Part shown: one piece after another, positions 40,655 to 48,913 of the stretch
How the letters are laid out: each line of letters starts with the position of its first letter
Numbering within the stretch: the first letter of the stretch is position 1
Source: an uncultured Eubacterium sp.
GTDB taxonomy: Bacteria; Bacillota; Clostridia; Lachnospirales; Lachnospiraceae
Assembly (NCBI GenBank): GCA_934316845.1
Contig: CAKRDZ010000005.1
Span: forward strand, 39,012 to 103,011
Direction: 5' to 3'
DNA: 64,000 bases
Translations under genes and position numbers: made by a program
The notes under the pieces: model-generated
Seen by the model: the letters and a program-made list of their open reading frames with translations, nothing else
What the model was told of the DNA's origin: nothing
The model's database searches: none

Positions 40655-41796
40655 CAGGATTCGCCCTCCAAACTCTTTATCACTTGTTCAAATGCCTCCG
40701 GATCCAAATGCTCCCTCAGCTGATACAAAAGCCACGAAGCCTTTTTCTCCTCCAGTTGTTTCGTTTTTTCCGGAAATGCATCGCGAAACCGCCGAAATGC
40801 AAGTGTTTTTTCCATCTCTTCCACGCGGTCCTCGATGATGAATGCGGTCTTTTTCGCTTCCGTCAATTTCTTTTCATTGTTTTTCTTTGCCAATGCCTGA
40901 ATATCGTCCATATTTTTGACGATACATCCCTCTAGTTGTTCAATTGCCTCATCGACATCGCGCGGAATCGCCAGATCGATAAAGCAAAGTGGTTTTTCCC
41001 GCCGTAATTTTTTTACATTTTCTTCCAGAAATGTGTAGTGCGGGCTGCTTGTCGCGCTGATCACAACATCTGCCCAGGCAAGGTACTCATAACGTTTGTC
41101 ATAATGTACCCAGCGAACCTGCCCGGTATCCTGAAAAGCAAGGTCATATTGTTTGTGCTTCCGGCTTGTCGCCACGATCCGGACGCGGTCATCCGCGTCC
41201 ATCAGGTCACGAAGTACGATCGATCCAATATCACCGCCGGCTCCGACGAGCAGGATATGTGGTTCTTCTTTTTCCTCGCAGAACTGCAGGGCATCCAATG
41301 TCGTCAATGTACCGACCGACACCGGCAGTCTTGTCATCATGGACTGATCTGCAATCTCCTTTGCGAGCTGCAATGCACTCTGGAAAATGACATTGAGGTC
41401 ACCGTCCGTCATCCGGTGCGCCTTGGCGGATTCGTACGCCAGTTTTACCTGCCGGATGATCTCCACTTCGCCAAGCACCGCGGATTCGAGGCCGCAAACC
41501 ACTTGATACAGGTGTTTTACTGCTGCCTTCTTTTCGTAACGCATCGCGTATTTCCAAAATTCTTCTCTCGCAATACCCTTCTGTTTTCGGAAAAACGCTT
41601 CCAATATTTGGTAACTTTTTCTTGTGCCGGAAAGATAGATCTCACAGCGGTTACAGGTCATCAAAAGAACGCATCCACCGATGTCTTCACATTCTCCTGC
41701 CATCCGGAAAAACTGTTCTTTTTCCTCTTCGCTGAGGGCAAAACGCTCTCTCGTCCCGGTTATGGAATTTTTGTGATTGATACTGATACAGATCAT
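40654..41796 (-). CDS. hemA: Glutamyl-tRNA reductase
   Basis: 380 residues. Active-site Cys48 in TCNRCEIYLSG, NADPH motif LLVGAGGDIGS, and ISATSSPHY. It reduces glutamyl-tRNA to glutamate-1-semialdehyde, the committed step. First gene of the tetrapyrrole block, 76 bp after the JAMM protease gene. GGAG lies nine bases before the ATG. Confidence 0.94.
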   Translation of the reverse strand: MICISINHKNSITGTRERFALSEEEKEQFFRMAGECEDIGGCVLLMTCNRCEIYLSGTRKSYQILEAFFRKQKGIAREEFWKYAMRYEKKAAVKHLYQVVCGLESAVLGEVEIIRQVKLAYESAKAHRMTDGDLNVIFQSALQLAKEIADQSMMTRLPVSVGTLTTLDALQFCEEKEEPHILLVGAGGDIGSIVLRDLMDADDRVRIVATSRKHKQYDLAFQDTGQVRWVHYDKRYEYLAWADVVISATSSPHYTFLEENVKKLRREKPLCFIDLAIPRDVDEAIEQLEGCIVKNMDDIQALAKKNNEKKLTEAKKTAFIIEDRVEEMEKTLAFRRFRDAFPEKTKQLEEKKASWLLYQLREHLDPEAFEQVIKSLEGES

Positions 41797-41828
41797 ACGT
41801 ATAAACTCCGTTCTCTTCTTTAAGTAAC

Positions 41829-41868
41829 GGAAAGGAAGAAAACTGCCTGCAACAGCCCTCTTCCTTCC
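41829..41868 (-). promoter_or_regulatory. Intercistronic hairpin before hemA
   Basis: Arms GGAAAGGAAGA (41829-41839) and TCTTCCTTCC (41859-41868). On the minus strand no T-run follows, so it is more likely an mRNA-processing or attenuation structure than a strong terminator. Confidence 0.4.
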
Positions 41869-41872
41869 CTTT

Positions 41873-42286
41873 TTATGAAATGATCAATTCTTCTTTGGAT
41901 ACGTTTTTCTCCTCGTCAATAACAAACGCATTGAGTACCGGATTTTCGAGATCCATCAAAGACAAGATCAGATAATTTACTTTGGAATCGTATGCCAGAC
42001 GCTTGTCCTCTTCGGATGGCCGGGAAGGAGATTCCGGATGTGAATGAAAATTGCCAAGCAGCTGATATCCATTCGCACGCATATCTTTCACTGCGGCAAG
42101 TTGTTCTTTCGGATCCATGGAAAAATGCTCATTGCTCTCGTCGATATTGGTGAGAAGATACACTTTTTTAATGTGCTTTTCGTCGCCGTCTTTTGTCCCT
42201 CCGATCAGACCACAGGCCTCGTTCGGAAGTCCCTCCCTGCAGTGAGCAAGAATTTTCTCATAGTCGTCTTTCGTCATCGTTAACAT
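41873..42286 (-). CDS. JAMM/M67-family metallopeptidase (HcyD-like)
   Basis: 137 residues. Full JAMM motif: Glu23, His81 and His83 in HSHPESPSRPSEED, Ser91 and Asp94. These zinc peptidases trim the C-terminus of ThiS-like sulfur carriers. The carrier at 43125 ends in GGGAF, so two residues must be removed to expose Gly-Gly. In Wolinella succinogenes, HcyD does this for the homocysteine carrier HcyS. The gene lies 32 bp after the ThiF-like gene. Confidence 0.88.
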   Translation of the reverse strand: MLTMTKDDYEKILAHCREGLPNEACGLIGGTKDGDEKHIKKVYLLTNIDESNEHFSMDPKEQLAAVKDMRANGYQLLGNFHSHPESPSRPSEEDKRLAYDSKVNYLILSLMDLENPVLNAFVIDEEKNVSKEELIIS

Positions 42287-42318
42287 AGTTTTCCTCCTTC
42301 GAAAAAAACATTTACATT

Positions 42319-43125
42319 CTATTTGCCGTCACATTCTACCTGCTCATAATCAATCAACTCGGTAATCGTCGGATGATCGCCGCATACGGCACAAGTTCCG
42401 TTTGCTTTTGGCAGTTTGATCGTGTGGAATTCCATCTTAAGTGCATCGTAAGTCAACAGTTTTCCGGTAAGAAGGTCGCCGACTCCGATCAGATATTTGA
42501 TCGCTTCCATTGCCTGAAGGCTTCCGATCACACCGCCCATTGCTCCGATGACACCTGCCTGCTTACAGGTAGGAACTGCGTCCTTTGGAGGTGGATTTTT
42601 GAATACACAACGGTAACATGGTCCTTCTCCCGGTACATAGGTCATGAGCTGGCCCTTAAAGCGGATGATTCCGGCGTGGGAAAATGGTTTTTTCGCCATA
42701 ACACACGCATCGTTGATCAGGAATTTCGCAGGGAAATTATCGGTTCCATCGATAATGAAATCATAATCCTTGATCAGATCCATAACATTCTCCGATGTCA
42801 CAAATTCACGGTAAGTATTTACCGTAACATCCGGGTTCATCGCATTCATTGTCTCTTTTGCGGATTTTACTTTCGCTTTTCCGACATCTGCTGTGCCGTG
42901 GATGATCTGACGCTGCAAGTTCGAAAGATCGACTTCGTCCGCATCGACAATACCGATCGTTCCGACACCGGCTGCGGCAAGATACATTGCCGCCGGAGCA
43001 CCAAGTCCGCCGGCCCCGATGATCAGTACTTTGCCATTCAGCAGTTTTTTCTGCCCTTTCACGCCGACTTCCTGCAAGATGATGTGGCGTGAGTAGCGCT
43101 CCATCTGTTCATTCGTAAATGCCAT
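42319..43125 (-). CDS. ThiF/MoeB/HesA-like adenylyltransferase (HcyF-like E1)
   Basis: 268 residues. Nucleotide motif VLIIGAGGLGAPAAMYLA, the RxxR-type DLSNLQRQ segment, zinc cysteines in CYRC and CAVC, and a Cys in TCKQAGVIGAMGG. It adenylates the C-terminal glycine of the sulfur carrier so that sulfur can be attached. Its ATG shares one base with the carrier gene's stop codon, so both proteins are made together. Confidence 0.92.
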   Translation of the reverse strand: MAFTNEQMERYSRHIILQEVGVKGQKKLLNGKVLIIGAGGLGAPAAMYLAAAGVGTIGIVDADEVDLSNLQRQIIHGTADVGKAKVKSAKETMNAMNPDVTVNTYREFVTSENVMDLIKDYDFIIDGTDNFPAKFLINDACVMAKKPFSHAGIIRFKGQLMTYVPGEGPCYRCVFKNPPPKDAVPTCKQAGVIGAMGGVIGSLQAMEAIKYLIGVGDLLTGKLLTYDALKMEFHTIKLPKANGTCAVCGDHPTITELIDYEQVECDGK

Positions 43126-43334
43126 TAAAATGCTCCTCCTCCCATGAAGTAAAGAAATTCGATGACATCATTTTCTTTGATCTCTGTTTTGTCGAAATCT
43201 TCACTTTCTACAAAGTCATCGTTTACGGTAACGGTTACATAATCCGGGTTTTCTACCTTTTCATCGACGATCAGTTTCGCGATGGTAGTTCCCTGTTCGA
43301 TTTCCTTTTTCTCTCCTGCTACGGTTACTAACAT
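43125..43334 (-). CDS. ThiS-like sulfur carrier protein with a two-residue tail after Gly-Gly
   Basis: 69 residues from the ATG at 43334 (GGAGGAC upstream); the in-frame ATG at 43370 lies inside the thioredoxin gene and has no site. Beta-grasp protein ending in FLYFMGGGAF. Sulfur carriers act as C-terminal thiocarboxylates on Gly-Gly, so Ala-Phe must first be cut off, which fits the JAMM peptidase in the same operon. No thiamine genes are near; the partners are sulfite reductase and MetY, so the carrier probably delivers sulfide for homocysteine or cysteine. Confidence 0.88.
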   Translation of the reverse strand: MLVTVAGEKKEIEQGTTIAKLIVDEKVENPDYVTVTVNDDFVESEDFDKTEIKENDVIEFLYFMGGGAF

Positions 43335-43668
43335 TTCTTTGTCCTCCTGTTTTATAATACTTTTTGACAATTTCTTCCAATTCCGGTCGTTTTACCAGCC
43401 CTCGGATTCTCTCAACCTCGCTGCCATCTTTGAAAAATAACAACGTCGGGGAGGCTGCCACTTCATATTTCTGTGCCAGTTCGGCATCGAAATTTACATT
43501 GACTTTTACTACTTTTACCTGGTCCTCATAATCATCTTCCAAGCCACCAAGGATCGGAGATAATTGTTTGCATGGGATGCAGCTGTCCGAATAAAATTCT
43601 ACCACAACCGGCAGATCGGATCCAAGAACCTCGGCTTCAAACTCTTCGCTGCTTACTCGTTTTGCCAT
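43261..43668 (-). CDS. Thioredoxin-like protein with out-of-frame overlap into the carrier gene
   Basis: 135 residues. A normal thioredoxin domain covers about 1-100 with the redox pair Cys30/Cys33 in CIPC (instead of CGPC) and the cis-Pro segment AASPTLLFF. After the usual end, about 25 basic residues are read from the first 74 bases of the sulfur-carrier gene in another frame. That tail may be real or reflect a lost stop codon. It probably supplies electrons or sulfur-transfer chemistry in the pathway. AGGAG precedes the ATG. Confidence 0.82.
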   Translation of the reverse strand: MAKRVSSEEFEAEVLGSDLPVVVEFYSDSCIPCKQLSPILGGLEDDYEDQVKVVKVNVNFDAELAQKYEVAASPTLLFFKDGSEVERIRGLVKRPELEEIVKKYYKTGGQRNVSNRSRREKGNRTGNYHRETDRR

Positions 43669-43677
43669 GGTTTTCTC

Positions 43678-43923
43678 CTATTCTTCGACTTTCTTTACGA
43701 TCAGGTCATATGTGCCATTCTCATTGTCGATCAGTTTCAGGATCTGCTGTCCTTCTTCTTTAAAACTACGAGGTACGTTCTGAACCGGCTCACCGTCGTT
43801 CATTGTCACGGCAAGAACCTGTCCTATTTCAATCTCTTCCATCGCAACTTTTGCTTTTACAAATGTCATCGGGCAGACAACATCGGTAATGTCTACTCTT
43901 TCATCAATTTCAAAATCAGCCAT
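43678..43923 (-). CDS. TusA/SirA-family sulfur-relay protein
   Basis: 81 residues with Cys17 in DVVCPMTFVKAK, the sulfur-accepting CP motif of TusA. It could carry persulfide sulfur between sulfite reductase and the ThiF/ThiS-like pair. AAGGAGG precedes the ATG, which overlaps the sulfite reductase 3' end by eight bases. Confidence 0.88.
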   Translation of the reverse strand: MADFEIDERVDITDVVCPMTFVKAKVAMEEIEIGQVLAVTMNDGEPVQNVPRSFKEEGQQILKLIDNENGTYDLIVKKVEE

Positions 43924-44776
43924 TGTATGCCTCCTTAATCACTTTTTCAAATTTATCTTCGCCTACGCGCTCGATCGTAAACTGGAAACGCTCACTTGGA
44001 TTTGCATTGTCATCAAAGAACTGGATCGCTGCATCGGTTACGCGGAACAATGTCTCTTCGTCTTTGATCACCGGTACGATTTCTTGTCCTTTGTGAATGC
44101 GGTTTCCAAAAAGTCCACCGAAGGATACGAGATATCCTGTCGTCACATCCCAGGCATCGGTTGGACACGCTTTGGCGCATCTTCCGCAGTAGTTACACTT
44201 ACTTTCTTCCACTTCAATCTTTCCGTCTTCCAGTTTGATCGCATCGGTGCGGCACGCTTTGACGCACACACCACACTGGATACAGGCATCCTCTTTCCAT
44301 TTTACAATAGAGGCACCTTTCACTCCGACATCGTTTTCCTCGGACTTCAAACAGTTATTCTGGCATCCTGTCACACCAAATTTGAATTTATGAGGAAGTT
44401 CTCTTGCAAAATATCTCTCGTCCAGTTTCTGTGCGATGTCGTAGGAATCAATGTTTCCGCTTGGACAGATCTGATTTCCCTGACAGGCTGTGATAGTACG
44501 CACACGCGGTCCGCAGACACCCGGCTTACAATCGCCTTTTTCCAGTTCTGCTTTCACTTCGTCGATCTGCTCCAGTTTGATAAATGGGATCTCTACACCC
44601 TGTCTGGATGTCAGATGCACATGTCCGTCTCCATATTTTTCTGCCACTTCCGCAATCTTAGCCAGCTGCTTTGCTGTCAGATTTCCTCCTACCACTGCCA
44701 GTCGCAGGGAAAAGTTATTTTTTTGTTTCTGGCGCATGAATCCGCCTTTTTTCAGTGTAGCATAATCTACTGCCAT
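43916..44776 (-). CDS. Siroheme sulfite reductase with inserted ferredoxin domain
   Basis: 286 residues. The siroheme-4Fe-4S site is Cys98-x5-Cys104 (ACQGNQIC) and Cys138-x3-Cys142 (GCQNNC). Two further 4Fe-4S clusters follow (CIQCGVCVKAC and CNYCGRCAKAC). It reduces sulfite to sulfide with ferredoxin-type electrons. It is much shorter than CysI, so belongs to the compact anaerobic assimilatory class. Its siroheme need explains the adjacent tetrapyrrole block. Confidence 0.9.
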   Translation of the reverse strand: MAVDYATLKKGGFMRQKQKNNFSLRLAVVGGNLTAKQLAKIAEVAEKYGDGHVHLTSRQGVEIPFIKLEQIDEVKAELEKGDCKPGVCGPRVRTITACQGNQICPSGNIDSYDIAQKLDERYFARELPHKFKFGVTGCQNNCLKSEENDVGVKGASIVKWKEDACIQCGVCVKACRTDAIKLEDGKIEVEESKCNYCGRCAKACPTDAWDVTTGYLVSFGGLFGNRIHKGQEIVPVIKDEETLFRVTDAAIQFFDDNANPSERFQFTIERVGEDKFEKVIKEAYNG

Positions 44777-44790
44777 AATTCACTTCCTCC

Positions 44791-46017
44791 TTATTTCTTC
44801 TCAATCGCGTATTTAAAATCTTCGATGATATCCTGAATATCTTCAATGCCGACACTGATTCGGATCAGGTCGTCAAATACTCCGGCATCCTCTTTCTCTT
44901 TTTCCGTGCTGTGCGCATTCAGCGTCGATTCCGGATGAATGATCAGGGACTTCGTATCTCCGATATTGGAGACAATTTTTGGTAATTTCAAATCATCCAT
45001 AATCTGGAAAGCACGTTCTTTGCTTCCGACGCGGATCGTCAGGATCGCGCCATAGCCATGTTCAAGAGTTTTTTCTGCAGTCTCGTGCCATGGGCTGTCT
45101 GGCAGTGCCGGATAATTTACTTTGATGTCCGGATACTGCGTCAAAAACTCGGCTAGCTTTTCGGCATTGAAACAGGCACGCTCCATACGGAGTCCGAGCG
45201 TTTCAAGCCCCAGCATATTGTAAAATGCTGTCTGTGGTGCCAGACAGGCACCGGTATTTCGAAACAAGCCATTTCTGAGTTTCGCGGTAAATGCAAATTT
45301 TCCAAATTTTGTATATTCTTTCATGCCGGGATACTTTTCCTTATCCCATTTGAATTTACCGCTGTCGGTGATCACACCGCTGATGGCATCGCTGTTTCCG
45401 TTAATGTACTTCGATGTCGAATTGACGACAATATCCGCACCGAGTTCGATCGGACGGACAAGATACGCGGTTGCGACGGTGTTATCCATCACAAGCGGAA
45501 GTCCGTGTGCATGTGCCAGCTCTGCCAGCTTGCGGATGTCTACGACATCCAGTTTCGGATTTCCGATCGTCTCGGCAAAGATCACTCTTGTCTTGTCGTT
45601 GATCGCTGCTTTGACTGCCTCTTCGTCATGAATATCGACAAATACGGTTTTGATCCCAAATGCCTCAAAATCATGAAAAACATCGATAGATCCTCCGTAT
45701 AAGCTCGTGCTTGCCAGTATTTCCTCGCCGGCATTCACGATATTAAGTAAGGCATTGAAGATCGCTGCCATCCCGGAGGCGCAGGCAATCGAAGAAAGTC
45801 CTTTCTCCAATGCCGTCATCCGGTTCTCAAAGGCAAGGATCGTCGGATTATTAATCCGAGTATAGGAAAATCCATTTGCCTTATTATGAAACAATTTTTC
45901 ATGCTGTTCTGCAGACGTCTGATAGAAGGCGCTGGATTGGTAGATCGGCGTGAGCGTCGCCCCGGTCGCCTCATCTCCCAGTTTTCCACTGTGCAAAAGT
46001 GCTGTGTTGAATCTCAT
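44791..46017 (-). CDS. metY: O-acetylhomoserine sulfhydrylase
   Basis: 408 residues from the ATG at 46017 (GGAGGG upstream). Cys/Met metabolism PLP enzyme: YTRINNPTILAFENRM, ASGMAAIF, and the lysine segment VNSTSKYINGNSDAISG. It makes homocysteine from O-acetylhomoserine and sulfide. In Wolinella the MetY homologue takes sulfur from the carrier thiocarboxylate; the same is suggested here by gene order. Confidence 0.92.
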   Translation of the reverse strand: MRFNTALLHSGKLGDEATGATLTPIYQSSAFYQTSAEQHEKLFHNKANGFSYTRINNPTILAFENRMTALEKGLSSIACASGMAAIFNALLNIVNAGEEILASTSLYGGSIDVFHDFEAFGIKTVFVDIHDEEAVKAAINDKTRVIFAETIGNPKLDVVDIRKLAELAHAHGLPLVMDNTVATAYLVRPIELGADIVVNSTSKYINGNSDAISGVITDSGKFKWDKEKYPGMKEYTKFGKFAFTAKLRNGLFRNTGACLAPQTAFYNMLGLETLGLRMERACFNAEKLAEFLTQYPDIKVNYPALPDSPWHETAEKTLEHGYGAILTIRVGSKERAFQIMDDLKLPKIVSNIGDTKSLIIHPESTLNAHSTEKEKEDAGVFDDLIRISVGIEDIQDIIEDFKYAIEKK

Positions 46018-46040
46018 ACGTTCCCTCCATTTTCGTCTCT

Positions 46041-47678
46041 TCAAATGTAGTTGCCATTGCGTACGGAGGCTTCGCCGTAAACCGACTGTTTGCGGATAAA
46101 GGCTGCCACTTCTTCTACCTCCGTACCGTTTTCACTCCAATTCGTGATATAATTTTCATTTTTATTTGAAATGCTGTCTGCCTGTTTTTTGTCAACAAGA
46201 AGCAGGACAACGATTCCTGCGCGGTGCAGGTGTTTGAGTACCAGGGAAATATCCTCTCCCTGTGACGGTGCATACAGATACGTATGTCTGCCATCGATGT
46301 GAAGAACTTTTTCCACATCTTCCACAAAAGCACGGTTCACTTTGTCGGATTTGACAAATTCTACCGTAACCGCCGTCTGTCCTTTGACTGCTGCGCGGAC
46401 TTTGCGGTCCACACGTCCTTCATACAGGCCATGCTCTTCGGTATTTACATTTTCTACCACTCCGCAGGCAGATGTCATATTTGTTACACGGTCAATGAGA
46501 ATAAATTCTCCCATTGTCTTATGTTTTTTAAATTCATCTATGACAATCTTGTCCGCCAGTGAGATCTTACATACCGCAATCTCGTTTTTGCTGAGTGTTT
46601 CGACCGGTTTCTGCTCGCCGGTATTGACATCAATCGCATATTCAATCTTGGTAACCGCTCCCGGAATGGTCTTCGTTCCCAGTTTAAAGAAGAAGTTCTT
46701 TCCACTGATGAGTTCATCGTCGTCCATCCAAAGAAGTGTCGCTGTCAATGTCGATGCCACTTTCACCTGGGAATCCACGGAAAGCACGCATCCTCTTGAT
46801 ACGTCCACTTCGCGGTCAAGCTGGATCGTTACCGGCTGGCCTTTCACCGCTTTGTCGCTCTGCTTGTCACCAACATAAATACTCTTTACTTTCGCTGTCT
46901 CATTGCTAGGCAGTGTTGTCAGTTCGTCGCCGACATGAATCTCGCCATCTTCCACCTGACCCTGAAAGCCTCGGAATGTGTGATCCGGACGGCATACACG
47001 CTGTACCGGCATATAGAAACCTACTTCGTGGTCGTCTTCGGAAATGTCAATATTTTCCAAGTATGTCAGGAGTGCCTCACCGTCATACCATTTGATGTTG
47101 TCGGATTTTGTCGTAACATTGTCGCCTTCTGTCGCCGAAACCGGAATAATCTTGACATTAGCAAGGCTGAGTTCTTCGGAAAGTTCCTTGATCTGTGCTT
47201 CGATCTCGCGGAATCTCTCTTCGCTGTAATCCACAAGATCCATTTTGTTGACGGCAAATACAAAATACTTGATTCCCATCAGCTCACAGATTCTTGCGTG
47301 GCGTCTTGTCTGTACGAGCACGCCCTGTTTTGCGTCGATCAAAATGACTGCAAGGTCGGCAAAGGACGCTCCTACTGCCATGTTTCTTGTGTATTCTTCA
47401 TGTCCCGGTGTGTCCGCAACGATGAAGCTTCTTTTCTCTGTCGTAAAGTAACGGTATGCAACGTCGATCGTGATTCCCTGCTCGCGCTCTGCCATCAATC
47501 CGTCGAGAAGCAGTGAGTAGTCGATCTCGCCGCCGCGGCTTCCGACTTTACTGTCTAATTCCAGTGCTTTTTCCTGGTCGGTATACAATAACTTTGAATC
47601 GTATAAAATATGTCCAATTAAGGTTGATTTTCCGTCATCCACGCTTCCGCATGTAATAAATTTCAATAATCCGCTCAT
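46041..47678 (-). CDS. cysN: Sulfate adenylyltransferase large subunit, GTPase
   Basis: 545 residues from the ATG at 47678, one base after the cysD stop. Translation-factor-like GTPase: GSVDDGKSTLIGHIL, REQGITIDVAYRYF, DTPGHEEYTRNM and VNKMDLVDY. With CysD it makes APS from sulfate and ATP, driven by GTP hydrolysis. No APS kinase domain or cysC is present, which fits direct APS reduction by AprAB. Confidence 0.94.
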   Translation of the reverse strand: MSGLLKFITCGSVDDGKSTLIGHILYDSKLLYTDQEKALELDSKVGSRGGEIDYSLLLDGLMAEREQGITIDVAYRYFTTEKRSFIVADTPGHEEYTRNMAVGASFADLAVILIDAKQGVLVQTRRHARICELMGIKYFVFAVNKMDLVDYSEERFREIEAQIKELSEELSLANVKIIPVSATEGDNVTTKSDNIKWYDGEALLTYLENIDISEDDHEVGFYMPVQRVCRPDHTFRGFQGQVEDGEIHVGDELTTLPSNETAKVKSIYVGDKQSDKAVKGQPVTIQLDREVDVSRGCVLSVDSQVKVASTLTATLLWMDDDELISGKNFFFKLGTKTIPGAVTKIEYAIDVNTGEQKPVETLSKNEIAVCKISLADKIVIDEFKKHKTMGEFILIDRVTNMTSACGVVENVNTEEHGLYEGRVDRKVRAAVKGQTAVTVEFVKSDKVNRAFVEDVEKVLHIDGRHTYLYAPSQGEDISLVLKHLHRAGIVVLLLVDKKQADSISNKNENYITNWSENGTEVEEVAAFIRKQSVYGEASVRNGNYI

Positions 47679-47679
47679 A

Positions 47680-48579
47680 TTAGAAATACCCTTCTCTCTT
47701 TCTTCGTTCCATACTGCCAGCTGCTTCATTGTCGATCACTCGTGTCGTTCTCTCGGAAGATACGGCGCTCAGTGTCTCGTCGATAATTTCGTCCAGTGTC
47801 GTCGCAGTGGACTCGCATCCACCGGTAAGTGGATAACATCCCAGGGTGCGGAATCGTACACTCTTGTACTCGATCTTTTCCCCCGGACGAAGTTTCATAC
47901 GGTCATCGTCTACCATGATAATGTTGCCGTCGCGGTAAACGACCGGACGTACTTTTGCAAAGTACAGCGACGGGATTTCGATATTTTCGCGGCGAATGTA
48001 CTGCCAAATATCCGTCTCGGTCCAGTTTGATAATGGGAATACTCGTACTTCCTGATGTTTCTGGATCTTGGAATTGTACAGTTTCCACATCTCGGGACGC
48101 TGGTTTTTCGGATCCCACGCATGATGTTCGTTTCGGAAAGAGAATATTCTCTCTTTGGCTCTTGATTTTTCCTCGTCTCGGCGTCCACCACCAAACGCAG
48201 CGGTAAATCCGTATTTGTCGAGGGCCTGTTTCAATGCCTGTGTTTTCATGATATCGGTATAAGCAGAACCATGGTCAAATGGATTGATTCCGTCTTTTAC
48301 CCCTTGTTCGTTAATGTACTCGATCATATCGATGCCGAGTTTTTTGGCCGTTTTGTCACGGAACTCGATCATTTCTTTAAATTTCCATGTTGTATTGACA
48401 TGTAAAAACGGGAATGGCGGTTTCTCCGGATAAAAAGCTTTCATTGCCAAATGCAGCATTACCGAGCTGTCTTTTCCGATGGAATAAAGCATTACCGGTT
48501 TTTCACATTCTGCAGCCACTTCACGGATGATGTAGATTGCTTCTGCCTCCAATTTGTCAAGATGTGAAAACTCACTCAT
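47680..48579 (-). CDS. cysD: Sulfate adenylyltransferase small subunit
   Basis: 299 residues from the ATG at 48579 (AAAGGAAGG upstream). PP-loop MLYSIGKDSSVML, FGGGRRDEEKSRAKER and the GCYPLTGG segment near the end. It catalyses adenylyl transfer to sulfate in complex with CysN. Confidence 0.94.
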   Translation of the reverse strand: MSEFSHLDKLEAEAIYIIREVAAECEKPVMLYSIGKDSSVMLHLAMKAFYPEKPPFPFLHVNTTWKFKEMIEFRDKTAKKLGIDMIEYINEQGVKDGINPFDHGSAYTDIMKTQALKQALDKYGFTAAFGGGRRDEEKSRAKERIFSFRNEHHAWDPKNQRPEMWKLYNSKIQKHQEVRVFPLSNWTETDIWQYIRRENIEIPSLYFAKVRPVVYRDGNIIMVDDDRMKLRPGEKIEYKSVRFRTLGCYPLTGGCESTATTLDEIIDETLSAVSSERTTRVIDNEAAGSMERRKREGYF

Positions 48580-48598
48580 ATCTGTGTCCTTCCTTTCG

Positions 48599-48913
48599 CT
48601 AGTACTTATTTGATTCTTTTTTGTTGATAATAACCTGTTCTTTGCTGCCATCTCTTCGTAATATGTTCCAGTATAACTGATTTTCTTCCGAAAGTACAGT
48701 CATCTTGCTTCCCATACCTCCAATATCTGCTCCCAGGTAAAGAGCGATCGCGCCAAACCGGCACTCTTTGATACAGGATGAGCATCCCCAGCAGTCTTTC
48801 GGGTACTTGATATAGGCTTTTTTGTCGTCGTCCATCTTGATCAAACTTCCCGGACAAACTTTCGCGCAGGCGGTACAGCCTTTGCACAATGCCTTGTTAA
48901 TTGCTATGCTCAT
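48599..48913 (-). CDS. aprB: Adenylylsulfate reductase beta subunit (ferredoxin type)
   Basis: 104 residues. Two 4Fe-4S clusters: Cys10, 13, 16, 20 (CKGCTACAKVC) and Cys41, 44, 47, 51 (CWGCSSCIKEC). The rest contains GADIGGMGSKMTV, typical of AprB. It brings electrons to AprA. Its start overlaps the aprA end by 17 bases. Confidence 0.9.
   Translation of the reverse strand: MSIAINKALCKGCTACAKVCPGSLIKMDDDKKAYIKYPKDCWGCSSCIKECRFGAIALYLGADIGGMGSKMTVLSEENQLYWNILRRDGSKEQVIINKKESNKY

Noticed and set aside
43125..43370. Longer start of the sulfur carrier at 43370
   Set aside because: No ribosome binding site and it would extend the overlap with the thioredoxin gene; the ATG at 43334 has GGAGGAC in front.
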